Numbered from the stretch's first letter, positions 47,151 to 58,640 are shown. The stretch: DNA of 64,000 nt from Nectonema munidae (GCA_030549495.1 JAUIRK010000561.1:131501-195500), one strand, 5' to 3'. Made by a program: numbers and translations. The notes: generated by a model not told the origin, from the letters alone.

Positions 47151-49464
47151 GTATCCCATTAGGATTACTTTTAATAAGTTAATAATTTTTAAAATGTATA
47201 TGCACTGGTATTGTTTCTTCTCTCAATCAAATACTAGCAAATTTTACAAATTATTTTTAATGAAAAAAAGAATATAAAAAAAATTTTTTTTTTGCAACTT
47301 TCAAACCTTTTAGCTATTTAGATGAATTTAATTTGAAAATAGTATTTCATTAAATTTTTAGCATTTTTCAATTTGAGTAAATGACTTAATGTTTTCATTA
47401 ATTTTTAATTCTATACAGTTCTTAAAGAATTTTTTCAGTTTTTTGAAAGCAATTTCCATTAAAGTGTTGAACTAAATGTTTTTCATATGAAATGTATCTA
47501 GTGAATACAACTCCATGGGTATGCTTCTATTTTTTAATAAAAAAAGTATATCTTTTATATTGTGAATTTTTTTTTTAGTAATTTTATCGCAAGATATCAT
47601 CAAAAAGTATCAATTCTCTGCTGGAATCTAATTGAACTACTTTACTGAGTATTTAAAAGTGTTCGTTCATAACTAAATTCTTTTTCCCAGTCGGATGAAA
47701 TGTATCTAAGGAATACAACTATTTTAGAATACTTTTATTCTAATAAAAGAGAAAATAAATGTTTCTTCTACTTTTTCTTTTTGACTTTAAACGAGTCTAA
47801 TCCTTCAACAAAAAAGCAGTTTTGTTCAAAAATGTCATGTTTTAAACAACATAGAGGCATTGCATTTTAATAACTTTTTCAAATACCCTTCTAAGCTTGT
47901 TCTATGCCTCCTTAAAATTAATGTCAAACACAAATTTTGATTTTTTGTCGATAACTTTGTGTGAATTATTAGTTTTTCACAAGCGAGCATAAAATGCCTC
48001 CATAGTTCTACTCACTATTTATTGGTTATGTATTGTATATATTCTACATAGTAAATATTTTTAACTCTGGTTATATATTAAAATAACATTTACTGAGTCG
48101 AAAAAGTGTGAAAGCTTTTTTTTTTAAATATTTTTTATAAAAAAATAATTGCATTAACTTTTGTTTTTTTACCTAGAAAATAACACGTTTTCACCTGAAC
48201 GTAATAAACTCTATAACTAAAATAATAGGCTCTATAAACAAGACAATTTTGAGACTTTAACAAAATGGCAGTTAAAGGCGGTTGGACTATTTTAATATTT
48301 TAAGAATTGACATTTGAACCGTGATCTGATAAAAAAAAGTCTTTGACATCCCTACATATAACTCTGCTTTTGCCGTTATACATCATATTTTCCAATTTCA
48401 GAACATTTTATTTTTAATATGGGATATTTGCAAAAATTGAATCACCACAAATTTGAAATATTCTTATACGCACAGCTCTAAAAATATTGTGGACCCCCCT
48501 GGCATAGTCCACATGGACCACGTTGAAAAATACTTCTGTATGAAATAGAGTGACGTATTAAGCATTTTCTGACTGGGAAATGAATCAGACAACAGATCAT
48601 TTTTAGAAAAGCAAATTTTACTTGGTCAATTCAAAAAATATTACTTTTGAGAATTTTACACACTCGAGGGGTAAAGAACTCATCTTAGAAGGGGGACACG
48701 GCCCTCAGAGCCCTTAATAAATACCTTCTGTATATTATACAGTGAAAGCTCTCTGCCTATTTTTTAAAGAGTAGCATTTTTAAGATACATCGTATTTCCA
48801 TTTAATTAAAACATAAAAGATGATTTTTTACTTAAAATAAAATAAAAAATTTTTTACTGTTGATTTTAAAAATATATGAAACTCACTAAAGTTCACGGTA
48901 AGAATGTTTTTCCGCGAAAAATGATATGCAGGTGAGCTGGTATATCAAATGCATCTTGAGAAATAAGAAATCTTGTATAAACCGATCTATTTACTTTTCC
49001 TCCAAATATAGTTTTTTTCATTGCATTGCTAATTTTGTGTATAACCGAATTGATCTATTCAGATTACCGGATGATATCAGAGATCATACTTTTATCCCTA
49101 AAAGAGTCTGAAAATTGTTATTTTGAAAGAAAATCAATTGTGAAGCGACTTTTAATTAATTGATTTTTTATTTTAAAAATAACTCTATCGCTATTTATTC
49201 AATAGATTATTTGTTTAATAACAAATAATTTTTTTTTAATTTAGCTTTGAAAAGTAGTTGTTCCATAGGAGCAAAAACGTATGCATCCTATTATAACATT
49301 CAAAATGCTAGCAAGTTAGATACTCAAAGTATAAAAGAAAATTAAACCCATGTTCAAGGTATTTTGTAAAACGAAACGTTATTTAACTTAGGCAAAAATT
49401 GTTTGCCTTCCATTTATAAAATTTTTGGCTTCATCATCCTCCTTGCTACGAGAAAACTATTTAC
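46446..49464. other. Non-coding stretch with A/T homopolymer tract
   Basis: About 3 kb of very AT-rich DNA. At 47058-47150 A-runs of about 20 bases alternate with ATTT. The next exon of the EGF gene may lie here or outside the window; none was found. Confidence 0.35.
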
Positions 49465-49602
49465 TTTTATCGATGAATATTTCCTTCGTGCTACAATCAA
49501 CTTTTTCACATGTGAAGGATCCAATAGTGTTCTTGCAAACTTCATCCGCTTTGCACGCAGTGAAATCTTCTCCCAAAGAACATTCATCCAAGTCGCCCAC
49601 AT
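49465..49602 (-). CDS. EGF-repeat protein, exon 6 of the visible part
   Basis: The exon is 138 nt, phase 1 at both ends, with acceptor TTAATCCAG and donor A|GTAAAT. It encodes a calcium-binding-EGF-like start VGDLDECSLGEDFTAC, then EVC, then NTIGSFTCEKVDC and STKEIFIDK. The pattern DLDEC...NTIGSFTC is the cbEGF signature. The last part, with C-X4-C instead of C-X-C, resembles the variant EGF modules of fibulin-like proteins. The final cysteine would be encoded by the next exon, which I did not find. The 153-codon plus-strand frame over this exon is a shadow. Confidence 0.7.
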
Positions 49603-49860
49603 CTGGATTAAACATTCAAAGGATTATTTGAATTGGAAAAGATTGAAAAATAAAAAACTAAAAATGGAAGCACAGAGAGATGAAAAGCTTAACTTCAAAA
49701 AATACATCCTAACGTTTGGAGGCATGCATGCAGCGTCACTAAAATTTATCACAAATGTTTGCGGTATGCTAAACGGTACTTTATTATATTTGGACGGATG
49801 GACATTTAGCCGGCAGACATTTGGCCAAACAAAAAGACAGACGTTTAGCAGAATCCACCT

Positions 49861-49995
49861 TTGAAATGTGACTTCTAGTAGATAAAATTATTCATCACAT
49901 TATTTGTGTATATAGAAGTTTTGAATAATAAAAGAAAACAAAAATTACGCAGTAAATTTGTGTAGAGCAAAAGCTTGCAAACTTACTGGAAGTGA
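49861..49995. repeat. Intronic repeat, copy A
   Basis: The segment shares TAGATAAAATTATTCATCAC, AATAATAAAAGAAAACAAA and AAGCTTGCAAACTTACTGGA with 54331-54456. Both copies lie in introns of the EGF gene, 260-320 bp 5' of an EGF exon. Confidence 0.65.
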
Positions 49996-50671
49996 AGAAA
50001 CCAATTTATTAGTAAAGATTACCAATTAGATTAGTGTAGGTGATCTTTGTATATTAGTTAACGATGACTTTACTAACTTTGTTAGTTACGCCTACGAATT
50101 ATACATTACTTATTTTCTTCAATCTTAGATGATGTGAATTAATAACAAGCACATCATGCACTCACTCATGGAGATACAGAGAAGGCCTTATTTAAAGTAT
50201 TAGATGACGTTAAAAGCAAGGTCTTGCATATTTAATGAATTTTCACGATATATTTTCCATATTCTTTTATAAAGGCATCTTAGGACAAATCATTAAAAAA
50301 AATAATTTTACAAAAAAGTATTATCAATATTTGTCCATTTAATCAATAAGTGTGCTTTACTAATTTTCAAAGACTGTCAGCGAAAATTTACATTTTAAAA
50401 ATTTTAAGTGCTCAATAAATTATTTATTTTAGTGTCAACTTCTTTATTTTATCACTCATTTAATGGGACACCTTCATTCAGCACCAATTTATATCTTTAA
50501 CTTATTTAGTTCAATTTGTCAAATTGTCATAATCCATAGTCAAAATCCGCAGTAGATTGGAAATGGGTGTATATATTTTATGATATTGAGTGTATTCAAA
50601 AAATTTAAAATAATTTGGAGTATTCCCTTTCCTGACTGTATCCTGTAAAAATTAGTATAAGACACACATAC

Positions 50672-50894
50672 TACTTAAGTTGACGTTGCTAAGAAGGCCT
50701 TTGCTCTGCAACAAGTCCACGATGTACTGCATTGAAGTATAGAGATATTGCTTTTGCGTATGTGTTGCATTATTCTTCAGTAGCACCAAATACATAAAAC
50801 TCTCTTCCTCCAATAACCCATATGGCAATTCTGTAATTGTTAAAGCTTGGACATCCATAACTTCGTTTTCGATGAACGTGTCCAGTACCGTTAG
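50672..50894 (-). CDS. EGF-repeat protein, exon 5 (cysteine-free spacer)
   Basis: The exon is 223 nt, phase 0 at the start and phase 1 at the end, with a weak acceptor CTTTGTTAAG and a good donor A|GTATGT. It continues exactly in the phase left by exon 4 and delivers the phase required by exon 6, which supports it although it has no EGF motif. The encoded 74 residues (LTVLDTFIENEVMDVQALTI onwards) have no cysteines, two N-glycosylation sequons (NAT, NLS) and probable helices near the end (SMQYIVDLLQSKGLL). Together with the end of exon 4 this makes a globular spacer of about 100 residues between EGF modules; a SEA-like domain is possible but not shown. Confidence 0.55.
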
Positions 50895-51159
50895 CTTAAC
50901 AAAGAGTTGTCAGTTTCGATAAAGAGTGAATTGTCAAACGCATTGGATTTTAGAACATTCCATCATAATGATGATATAGTAATTCTATCATAATGATGAT
51001 AGGATATTATTCAGCTTTAAGAAGACTTAAAGACTTTAGACAGTATTACTAAAGAATTTAGTCGTCTTCGGATGGACATATTTTTATATATTAAAATAAA
51101 AAATGTAGATAAAATGGCGCTGAGTCTTCATAAATAAAAGTTGTAAAGAAAATAAATTG

Positions 51160-51344
51160 AAAACGTTGAATAAATCTTTTATTTAACAAAATACTAGCAA
51201 TAATATTTCGGTCACTATGACCTTCTTCAGCAAGCAAGACACTCCACGCTTTCATTTACGTCATATAATATATCTGAAGAAGGTCATAGTGACCGAAATA
51301 TTATTGCTAGTATTTTGTTAAATAAAAGATTTATTCAACGTTTT
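51160..51344. repeat. Perfect 71-bp inverted repeat (43-nt loop) with hammerhead-like core
   Basis: Arms 51160-51230 and 51274-51344 are exact reverse complements over 71 bp. Each arm, read outwards from the loop, has CTGAAGAAGGTCATAGTGAC followed by CGAAA. This resembles the CUGANGA, stem, GAAA core of the minimal hammerhead ribozymes found in Penelope-like elements, though an extra A precedes the stem. A piece encoding a GIY-YIG-type endonuclease remnant lies 200 bp downstream. I read the structure as inverted terminal repeats of a Penelope-like element. Confidence 0.75.
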
Positions 51345-51544
51345 TAAAATAAAAAAAGTTTATAAGATAACATTTGTTCAAAATTTGCGAAATTTAAATA
51401 TAAAATTTTGAATTAAGTGTGTCGTCGGTAAAATATTTTGGTTTTCTAATTTCATTATAGTTGTATGTGAAAAAATTCACTATCCTACTAGTGGATATGC
51501 TATAATACCATTACAAATCTAATTTTAAATTTTGTTATTGTAAC

Positions 51545-51740
51545 TCTGTTTGCAGGTACATTGGCCAGACAGACAAGTAAAAATTTTTGTTCTAGAATCA
51601 AGGAACATGTCTCAAAAGTGCTTCTTCCTAATTTAGCCGGAGTTAAATAAAGTAGTCTCTCAGGAATTGGTAAGCATCTTTTAAATTTTGACTCTTGTCC
51701 TGATAACTATGATCGATCCAAGTTCCAGATAAATAATTAA
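51545..51740 (+). mobile_element. Penelope-like element, GIY-YIG endonuclease remnant (broken)
   Basis: Plus-strand words CRYIGQTD, FCSRIKEHVSKVLLPNL, GIGKHLLNFDSCPDNYDR and SKFQI match the C-terminal GIY-YIG endonuclease of Penelope-like retroelements (usual pattern YIGxT, then RIKEH, then AxHLL). It is a short, broken copy without the RT. It lies in an intron of the EGF gene, downstream of the inverted-repeat structure. Confidence 0.6.
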
Positions 51741-51918
51741 AACATTAAATGATGAATCCTTACCTAAAATATATATGAGAGTATATAATATATATATCAG
51801 ATCATTTTAATTTTCTTAATTTTTCATTTAATTTTAAATTAAAAATTTTTTTTTCATTTTTAATCGTTGATAACTCAAACTCATTCTATATAATAAAAAA
51901 AAACATATATTTACTTAC

Positions 51919-52151
51919 TTCCATCTTTAATTTCTTGAGAACATCTTTGATCTGCAGACCCTTTGAATGCTTGGTCGATGTGAAAGAAAATGCGGCTGTT
52001 GATCTTTCGCAAACGCCATCTGAGTTTTGCAGAAATCCAAAGTTGCAGAAGCAATCCTTAGAGAAATTAGGTTCGGATTCTTTCAAAAAGTTCTCCACAA
52101 ACTCACAATGACTGTTTTCAGGGCAAACTCGTTTGTCGCATGTGTTCGTTT
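51919..52151 (-). CDS. EGF-repeat protein, exon 4
   Basis: The exon is 233 nt, phase 1 in and phase 0 out, with acceptor TTTTTTTAG and a perfect donor A|GTAAGT. It encodes a six-cysteine EGF-like module without the cbEGF start: TNTCDKRVCPENSHCEFVEN, then KDCFCNFGFLQNSDGVC. After the module comes a Ser/Thr-rich stretch (RSTAAFSFTSTKHSK) and the helix-like LQIKDVLKKLKME, which begins the cysteine-free spacer continued in exon 5. Confidence 0.75.
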
Positions 52152-53860
52152 CTAAAAAAATAAGAGTAAAATGGAAATAAATCTCACAATCAAACATCCA
52201 ATACTTCGATTTATACTCAATTTTATCCTGGCTTAGAATAAATGTACATTTTTGGCTTTAAATCCTGGATTTGCTACCCAAAATTGCAAATTTTTAAATA
52301 CAATTTAAAATACATCTGGTGAAAATAATAAGATATGAGGTATTTTTTTAAATACTGAAAAACTAATAGATCTCTTGGAATTTACAAATTTCTGAAGCTT
52401 TTGAGAACAGAGGTGCCAATTGCCATCTTTAGCAAATAGTGGAAAATTTTATTTTCAAGAAAAATGGTTCAATTTAGCCACGTATATTTTAACAATTATT
52501 ATTATTCTAATACTATATAAAGCAAAAATAAATAAGCTGTAATTATAGAAAAATGATCAATATAATTCACTATTCAAAAGTTTAACTTGGTTAACATGGG
52601 CCTTCTAGCAGAAAGTAAAGTTAAAATTAAAAAAATTACTCAAAAAGAAGGTGATAAAAATTCTGCCAACCTCACTGGAAGACAATAAAATGGAAAGCAA
52701 AAGAAATCAAGTTATTTATATTTTGAAAGATATTTATTAAAAAAGATTTAATATGTAAGTAAATTTTAACAAGTCCTGCAAATTTCTTTCAGCTTTCACA
52801 AAAAAAAATAGAGCAAAAGGAAAAAAATTTTTTTGAAATATTTCTGACTTAAACTATTCCTGGTCGTTTAAAATTTTATTGAAAATGTAGAATTAAAAAT
52901 TTTGCAATTAAATCTTCGAAATCGTGTTGCAAAAAAGTCATCATCTATATATGTATAAGTAAGTAAGTAAGTCTAAATATAGCTTCTAGTTGATAAAAAT
53001 CTTGATTATCATAACTATTTTGTATCTAGCACCCTATTAGAAAATTTACAAATTTTCATTAGAAGTTCGTTTTCTGGGCTTGATCAAAAAAATCAAAACT
53101 ATATATTTAGATATATAGTATGTATGGCAAACGCCTACACTTTGTATGTTACATATACTTTCTATACATTTGGTTGTTTCTTTTTGTTGTCTCCCGTGGT
53201 CTTGCCAGATCACTAATATATATATATTATATAATTTTTATTTAATTGAAATTATGTTAAAACAAAAGAGCATTAAATTTATATATGTGAAAATATTCTT
53301 GAAAAAATAATTTCCTTCAAAAAAATATTTAAATTCTTAAAAAATTTCAAATAAAAAATGTTATATTTTCTTCTCCTTCTACTCCATTTGTCAGCAGTCT
53401 TATTTGAAAAAATTTCATTGGTCAAGTGAAACATATAACATTTTTTGAAATTTTTGTTCCTAATAATAAAGTTTTTTTACTCATTTTTTGAATTTCAAAA
53501 GGAAAGCATAGTTAAATACTATAATTGAAATTTGATTATCACATAATGTAACTAAGCTCTTAAATTTTGCAAAATATTTTTAAGATAAAAGTATGAGTAA
53601 GATTCAAGGAATTTCTTACGCCAGAATAGGAGGAAGAATAATTCTAAAATTTTCACTAGCCCCCATCACTAGAATATTCCTGTGTGAGTAAGCTTACTCA
53701 CTTAAATTTAAAAAAAAGTATATTATATCTGACTTTTTTCCAATTTTTTATCTTATTTTTTCTTTCTGACCTAATTCTTCTTGAAACAACCATCAGCACT
53801 TGTATTCATACTCAAAGTATAGAAGTCATCATGCTAAAATGGGAAAAAAAGGAGACAAAC

Positions 53861-54007
53861 TTTCACAAAATGGCGCCAAACTCTTGTCTTCAAAGGGGAA
53901 AACTTTTTCAAAGTCCTCTGCACAAACGCATTCATATGAGCCAGGCTTGTTGTAGCACAACGATGGAGGAAAACATGGATCTGTTTTTTCTGAGCACTCA
54001 TCAACAT
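53861..54007 (-). CDS. EGF-repeat protein, exon 3 (calcium-binding EGF)
   Basis: The exon is 147 nt, phase 1 at both ends, with acceptor CTTCCTTTTTAG and donor A|GTTTGT. It encodes one cbEGF module: DVDECSEKTDPCFPPSLC, then NKPGSYECVCAEDFEKVF and, after an insertion, APFC. All six cysteines are present. The D-V-D-E-C start and the aromatic in GSYEC are the calcium-ligand signature. The loop before the sixth cysteine is longer than usual. Confidence 0.8.
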
Positions 54008-54330
54008 CTAAAAAGGAAGTAGTAAAATGGGAGTCGGTTATAAAAGATTTGAGTGTATCTATCCCACTTTGTGCATTTTTGAAGAGTACACAATCATTGG
54101 ATGACTTTGTAAAGTAGTAGAGGTGGAACGATATTTTCTTTGATTTTTCGTTATCAACGATGACGATGAAGAATTCAAAATTTTGCAATTAAGGAAAGAA
54201 AATTTATATATTCAAAAATATATGCTGATTTTGTACAATTTGTGTAATATGATGTATCATTGATCAACACAAATTGGAGTCTTGATTAAGACAGTCAATA
54301 ATTTTTAAACTTCAAAATGGGAATGGTAAA

Positions 54331-54456
54331 CTTCAAAGTGGTAAAGATAAAATTATTTATCACATAATTGGTGCATAGAAGTTATCAATAATAAAAGAAA
54401 ACAAAATTACGCTGCACATTTGGATAGAACACAAGCTTGCAAACTTACTGGAAGTA
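54331..54456. repeat. Intronic repeat, copy B
   Basis: Partner of 49861-49995, same orientation. GGCTAAATGCACATTAGGCC words follow it at 54533-54555; related words precede copy A at 49797. Confidence 0.65.
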
Positions 54457-54670
54457 ATTCAAGGTATACATAAATTGTCAAAAAATGTCATTGGGTAAAA
54501 AATTGTCAAGGTACCAAAAAATGTTGATTTGGCTAAATGCACATTAGGCCAAATGTAGGTTTAACCAAAGCTTCGGTCATGAATCCGGTCATGGTTTTGA
54601 GTTTCTCTTTGAAAACATATGTTAAGGGGAAAATAATAAAATTAATCAATATGCATGCAAGCCTCCTCAC

Positions 54671-54802
54671 CTAAACAAGATTCTCTTTCTTCATCGAAGT
54701 AGAATCCTTGTTCACAGTCGCACTGATATCCGCCTTGAGTGTTGACACATGTGGTATTGAAGTGAGCGCATATATCTAGGCCTTCTTTGCATTCGTCTAT
54801 AT
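54671..54802 (-). CDS. EGF-repeat protein, exon 2 (calcium-binding EGF)
   Basis: The exon is 132 nt, phase 1 at both ends, with acceptor TTTTTCTTCAAG and donor G|GTGAGG. It encodes a textbook cbEGF: DIDECKEGLDICAHFNTTC, then VNTQGGYQCDCEQGFYFDEE and SCL. Spacing of all six cysteines, the N-T-x-G-x-Y motif and the Asn hydroxylation context fit. Because it is too short to stand out as an open frame, it is visible only from its splice sites and motif. Confidence 0.88.
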
Positions 54803-55059
54803 CTTGAAGAAAAAAATACTCCGCGTTAAAAAGAAGTTCCGTAAAGCTTCTAATGATAACAAAGAAACAAGTATTTTGGTAAAAGGACGCATTAAAATTA
54901 GCGTTTTTATAAAGAGTTTTACCTAATTAGTGAGGTTTACGCATAACTTGTAAAGCGATCTTTTCAAAAAGTTCGCCATATCTGTTCAAAGATAACACTA
55001 GTTGAACGCTAATTATGTGTCATTTCAATTTTTTAGATGGTTGAACCCGTAACTTAGAT

Positions 55060-55220
55060 CGAAGTGTCCGGCTCCAATTGCCCCATGGCTGAGTGGACAT
55101 CGTGACAGCATCAGGCCAACCAGGTCTAAATGAACGGTAGAGAGGAGGGGGGGGGGGGGTTGAGATTTTGAAAATCAAATGACGTTCATATATCTCAATA
55201 TAAAAGTATATTATATTCAA
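55060..55220. other. Intronic segment with A-box-like word and G-run
   Basis: TGGCTGAGTGG at 55085 matches the RNA polymerase III A box, but no B box follows at tRNA spacing. A run of about 12 G follows at 55144. This may be a decayed SINE. Confidence 0.2.
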
Positions 55221-56586
55221 CTTACTAACATGCAGTTTATAAGTTATTGATGAACATACACAACTATATAATTTTACTATATGTAATCATGTAAACATAA
55301 AGGAATCAAAGGGTGATGCTTATTTTTAATAAACTTCTTTCTTCTTCTTCTTCTTCCTATCAAGGCAGTTCCAAATAAAATAAAATTTTCTCTATACTCA
55401 ATTAAATATGCTAAACAAATATTCTTTCATAGGTAATTTTAATCAAGAGATCAATTAAGAGCTAAAGCTGGGATAAATGCCCTACCTGTTCCAAAAAAAT
55501 TCCTGCTTTAGTAGAAAAATAAAAATCATTTGGTTATTTTAGAAGTATGTCTAGAAGCGGGTTCCGTTTTTAACCTTTTGAAATACTTTCTTTTCACTTA
55601 TATTGTTTCTTTAATTCTGCAAACTATTTACTGTTATCTTTTCGCATCAATTTCTGTTATATTGGACTTAATATGTTTTTTTGTGATAATGCATAATTGA
55701 TTAGTAAATTAATCTCTCTCTCTCTCTCTATCAAAAACAAAAATATTTAAAATTTAAAGTGTGCAGATACAAGCAAAAAAAAAGTAAAAAAAGATTAGAA
55801 AATTAATTAGATCCTTGATTTTAAATTTTCCATCGAAAAAGTGCAATTGTGTGCTAAAATTTGGCAAGTGAAATGGTCTTTAATGTAGAATTAAAAAGTT
55901 CCATTATATGAAATCACATTTCAAAAAATAAATATTATTTAAATTTATAAAAAAGTAAAAAAAAGAATGTAAAAAGCACTTTTCTTCAAAAACAATAAAT
56001 TTAAATTAGATTTAATTAAAGATAATAAAGAATCCTGGATTTTTTTGTATCAAAAATAAAATGAACTAATTTTTGTGTAAATGAGACATCTTTTTGATGG
56101 GTCCAATTATTTAAAGAGTAAAAAATTCTTAGGATAAACATCGTGTCCTCCTTGTGTTAAATAGTTAAAAGGTTTTACGCGATTGTATATGGATAAAATA
56201 CCAAGCTATTTAAGGATTCTTCAAGGGTGTGATATCGCAAACGAACAATTAACACAATTTGTTAATCAGCTACTTGGTTAATTAATTAGTTATGCTTATT
56301 TAACTATTAAGTTGGTCAGACAGGGAGACGAAAATTTCAAGACGAATAGTCTGCTTAATTTTTCAGAAAATGGAGTTATTTTAGGTGTTTTTCTGCAAAA
56401 TATCAATACGCGAGAATTTGCTCATTCTCTAAATTGTCTGAAGGCTAACTCTATTTAGTCACATGGTCATTCCTTGAAGTATCCTTTAACTTTGTGAGAT
56501 ATTTTAAATTGTGTAAAATTATTGAAAAGAGTGCCTATAATAATTTTATTTACATGAAGGGATAGTGAAGATATTGATTGCGATAC

Positions 56587-56847
56587 CTGTACAAGTTGCA
56601 TTTATTTTTTGGAAGCCATTTAAACATTGGCAACTTGGTTTACCATTTTCATTCGTACAGTGAGCATTTGAGCATTCATGATCATCGGTGCACTCCTCAT
56701 TCGGTAAACAGGAATACTCATCTTCAAGCAAAGTAAAACCTATTCCACAGCCACATATGTGTGTGTGTTCTTCTGCATCTTCGCAAAATTGGCTACATTT
56801 TGCTTTCAAATTCAGAATGTTGGTTGGAGCGAAGCATCGGTCTATCT
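56587..56847 (-). CDS. EGF-repeat protein, exon 1 of the visible part (two EGF modules)
   Basis: This minus-strand gene encodes part of an extracellular or membrane-anchored EGF-repeat protein; secretion is inferred from the modules. I assembled six exons (56847-56587, 54802-54671, 54007-53861, 52151-51919, 50894-50672, 49602-49465) whose splice phases all agree (1-1, 1-1, 1-1, 1-0, 0-1, 1-1) and which together give about 378 residues. This exon (261 nt, acceptor TGTATTTATAG, donor G|GTATCG) encodes EIDRC, then KCSQFCEDAEEHTHICGCGI with GFTLLEDEYSC, followed by a second, compact module NEECTDDHECSNAHC, SCQCLNGFQ and TC. Upstream exons with the signal peptide are not found in the window. The cbEGF chain with a variant C-terminal module recalls fibulins, but I cannot name an orthologue. 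Confidence 0.8.
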
Positions 56848-58013
56848 CTATAAATACAGCACAAAAGTTGTTTTATTCTCACTTCTAGCGTTCAACTCTC
56901 TTCTATAGGCTCTTCCCTTTTTTGCTTTATCTTGTATAATTTTTTTCTTTATTCAGATCAATGAAAGGATCTATTGATCCCAAAATTCGTCCGTAAAAGA
57001 TTCTTCCCTGTATAAACTTATTCAGAGTTTTAATTGGTTATTTAAAATTTATAGCATTGGTAATAATTACCCACAGATTGAGAATCCCTGTTTTAGAGTG
57101 AATAAGGATTTTATAATCCTACTTGATTCATTGGTAGATATTATTTACAAATGATATAAAAAATTGATTACATTTTTGGCATATATAGTTGAAAATGTAG
57201 TAGCGATACAAATGTACAAATCGAAGGTGAAACTAAAAACTAGAGCTATAAAAAAGTATTTGCTTGCATTACTAATGTGTAAAAATAATTGTCATCTCTT
57301 CTCCTACCATCATAAATAACACAAAAATAAGAGTGGTAATTTGGTTTTTGTGATATTTTTTGAAGCCTTGAATATAAATCCCTTATTGGGATAAATGACT
57401 AACTGTGTTTGTGAATTCATATGTTTTTTTGTGTAATAACGTTAAATTTCACATCTCACAACATGTAAATTCTTTGATGTTAGTTATTTTCAGTAAAAAT
57501 TATTACATTTTTTTGCCACGTGTTTTCTCTTTGCAACGATTTAATTCATCAACATATGACATTGTTTGGAAAAAAATTTTGATATATACATTATTTTTGT
57601 AATGAATGACAGTTTTTGAGAAGAAGAGATTGGAATTTGATGAATGAAAATTCTTGTCTTATACCTATATTTTTATTATTCTTCAAAAATTTGTGAATGC
57701 AAAAATGGTGTGATCATGACTATTATTTTTTAATTAAATTTTACATAACAATTTTGTTACCGCTCCTTATTAATCTTGCGCATAATTAAAAATATTCTTT
57801 TATAAAAGTCTTGCATAAGTGAGCCCGTACAACCTGAGAGGGGAGGGGGAGGGGGAGATAGTCAAGAGGGCAGTTGCCCCCCTTCTGTGAGATAAGCTAA
57901 TGCTATAAATTTTTTAACTTTCTAATTAAATACCTAAAAAAACAAAATTTTTAACTTCTATTCAAAAACACTATTTATAAAAATATGTATTTTCAGAGTT
58001 GGTTTGGTTAACA
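56848..58013. other. Non-coding stretch, probably 5' intron of the EGF gene
   Basis: No exon found. GC-rich GGGGAGGGGGAGGGGGA lies near 57840. Confidence 0.3.
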
Positions 58014-58378
58014 CTGGCGGATTTAAAGGGGGCGAAACCGACGTACGCATTTCTGATTATTCCAAAATTTTATAACCATTTTTATGACTGATTTTAGGTT
58101 TAACTTATAATATTATGATGCAATTTCGAACTCGTTTTTTTGATTCAATCTTTGCTCTAAAGTGAGAAGCCCTAAAAGTTTTTATGCTTCAATCGTAGTT
58201 AAGTGTGACACTTTTTACTTTTATATTATCCAATTTTTTTTGTAAATTTATTATTTAAACACATCAAGTTTTACGACATTAATTCACTTCGCAGTTCAAT
58301 GAATGAGGATCGTTTTAATGCTCTCATTCTTCCTTTTAAATCCGCCCCCCTAATGCCAATTTCTAGATCCGCCACTGG
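58014..58378. mobile_element. hAT-like MITE related to the 17.3-kb element
   Basis: The left end CACTGGCGGATTTAAAGGGG and the reverse complement of the right end CAGTGGCGGATCTAGAAATT are of the same type as the MITE at 17271-17571. The flanks share GTTAA but no clean 8-bp duplication. Confidence 0.5.
58048..58128. repeat. Direct repeat of about 80 bp, copy 1
   Basis: CATTTCTGATTATTCCAAAA through GACTGATTTTAGGTTTAA and GATGCAAT recurs at 58715-58792 with few changes. This copy is inside the MITE. Confidence 0.85.
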
Positions 58379-58559
58379 TTAAGTTAATGCCTTTTACTAA
58401 TAGTAAAAAATCTTTTAAATTTTGGTTTCCCTCTCTCCTTCAAAAATTTCTCATTACGCCCTTGATTGAACTTAATTTATAGATCAAATTTTCAACAAGA
58501 GTTTATTGAAGTGAATAATAGCTAAGGCAAGGTCATCGTATATTAAAATAAAGAAGGCG

Positions 58560-58640
58560 TATAAGAAACGCTAAATTCTTGTTATCAATATTTCGACCTT
58601 ACGGTCTTTATTAAGAATCTGATATAGAGAATGAGAATAA
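58560..58640 (-). repeat. Penelope-type terminal-repeat fragment
   Basis: On the minus strand AATAAAGACCGTAAGGTCGA followed by AATATTGATAAC resembles the arm of the 51-kb inverted repeat: a short GACC...GGTC stem followed by GAAATATT. It is degenerate and lacks any coding part. Confidence 0.4.

Noticed and set aside
49403-49864. 153-codon plus-strand frame
   Set aside because: It overlaps an EGF exon that reads well on the minus strand and has no domain.
55080-55140. tRNA or complete SINE at an A-box match
   Set aside because: No B box at the expected distance.
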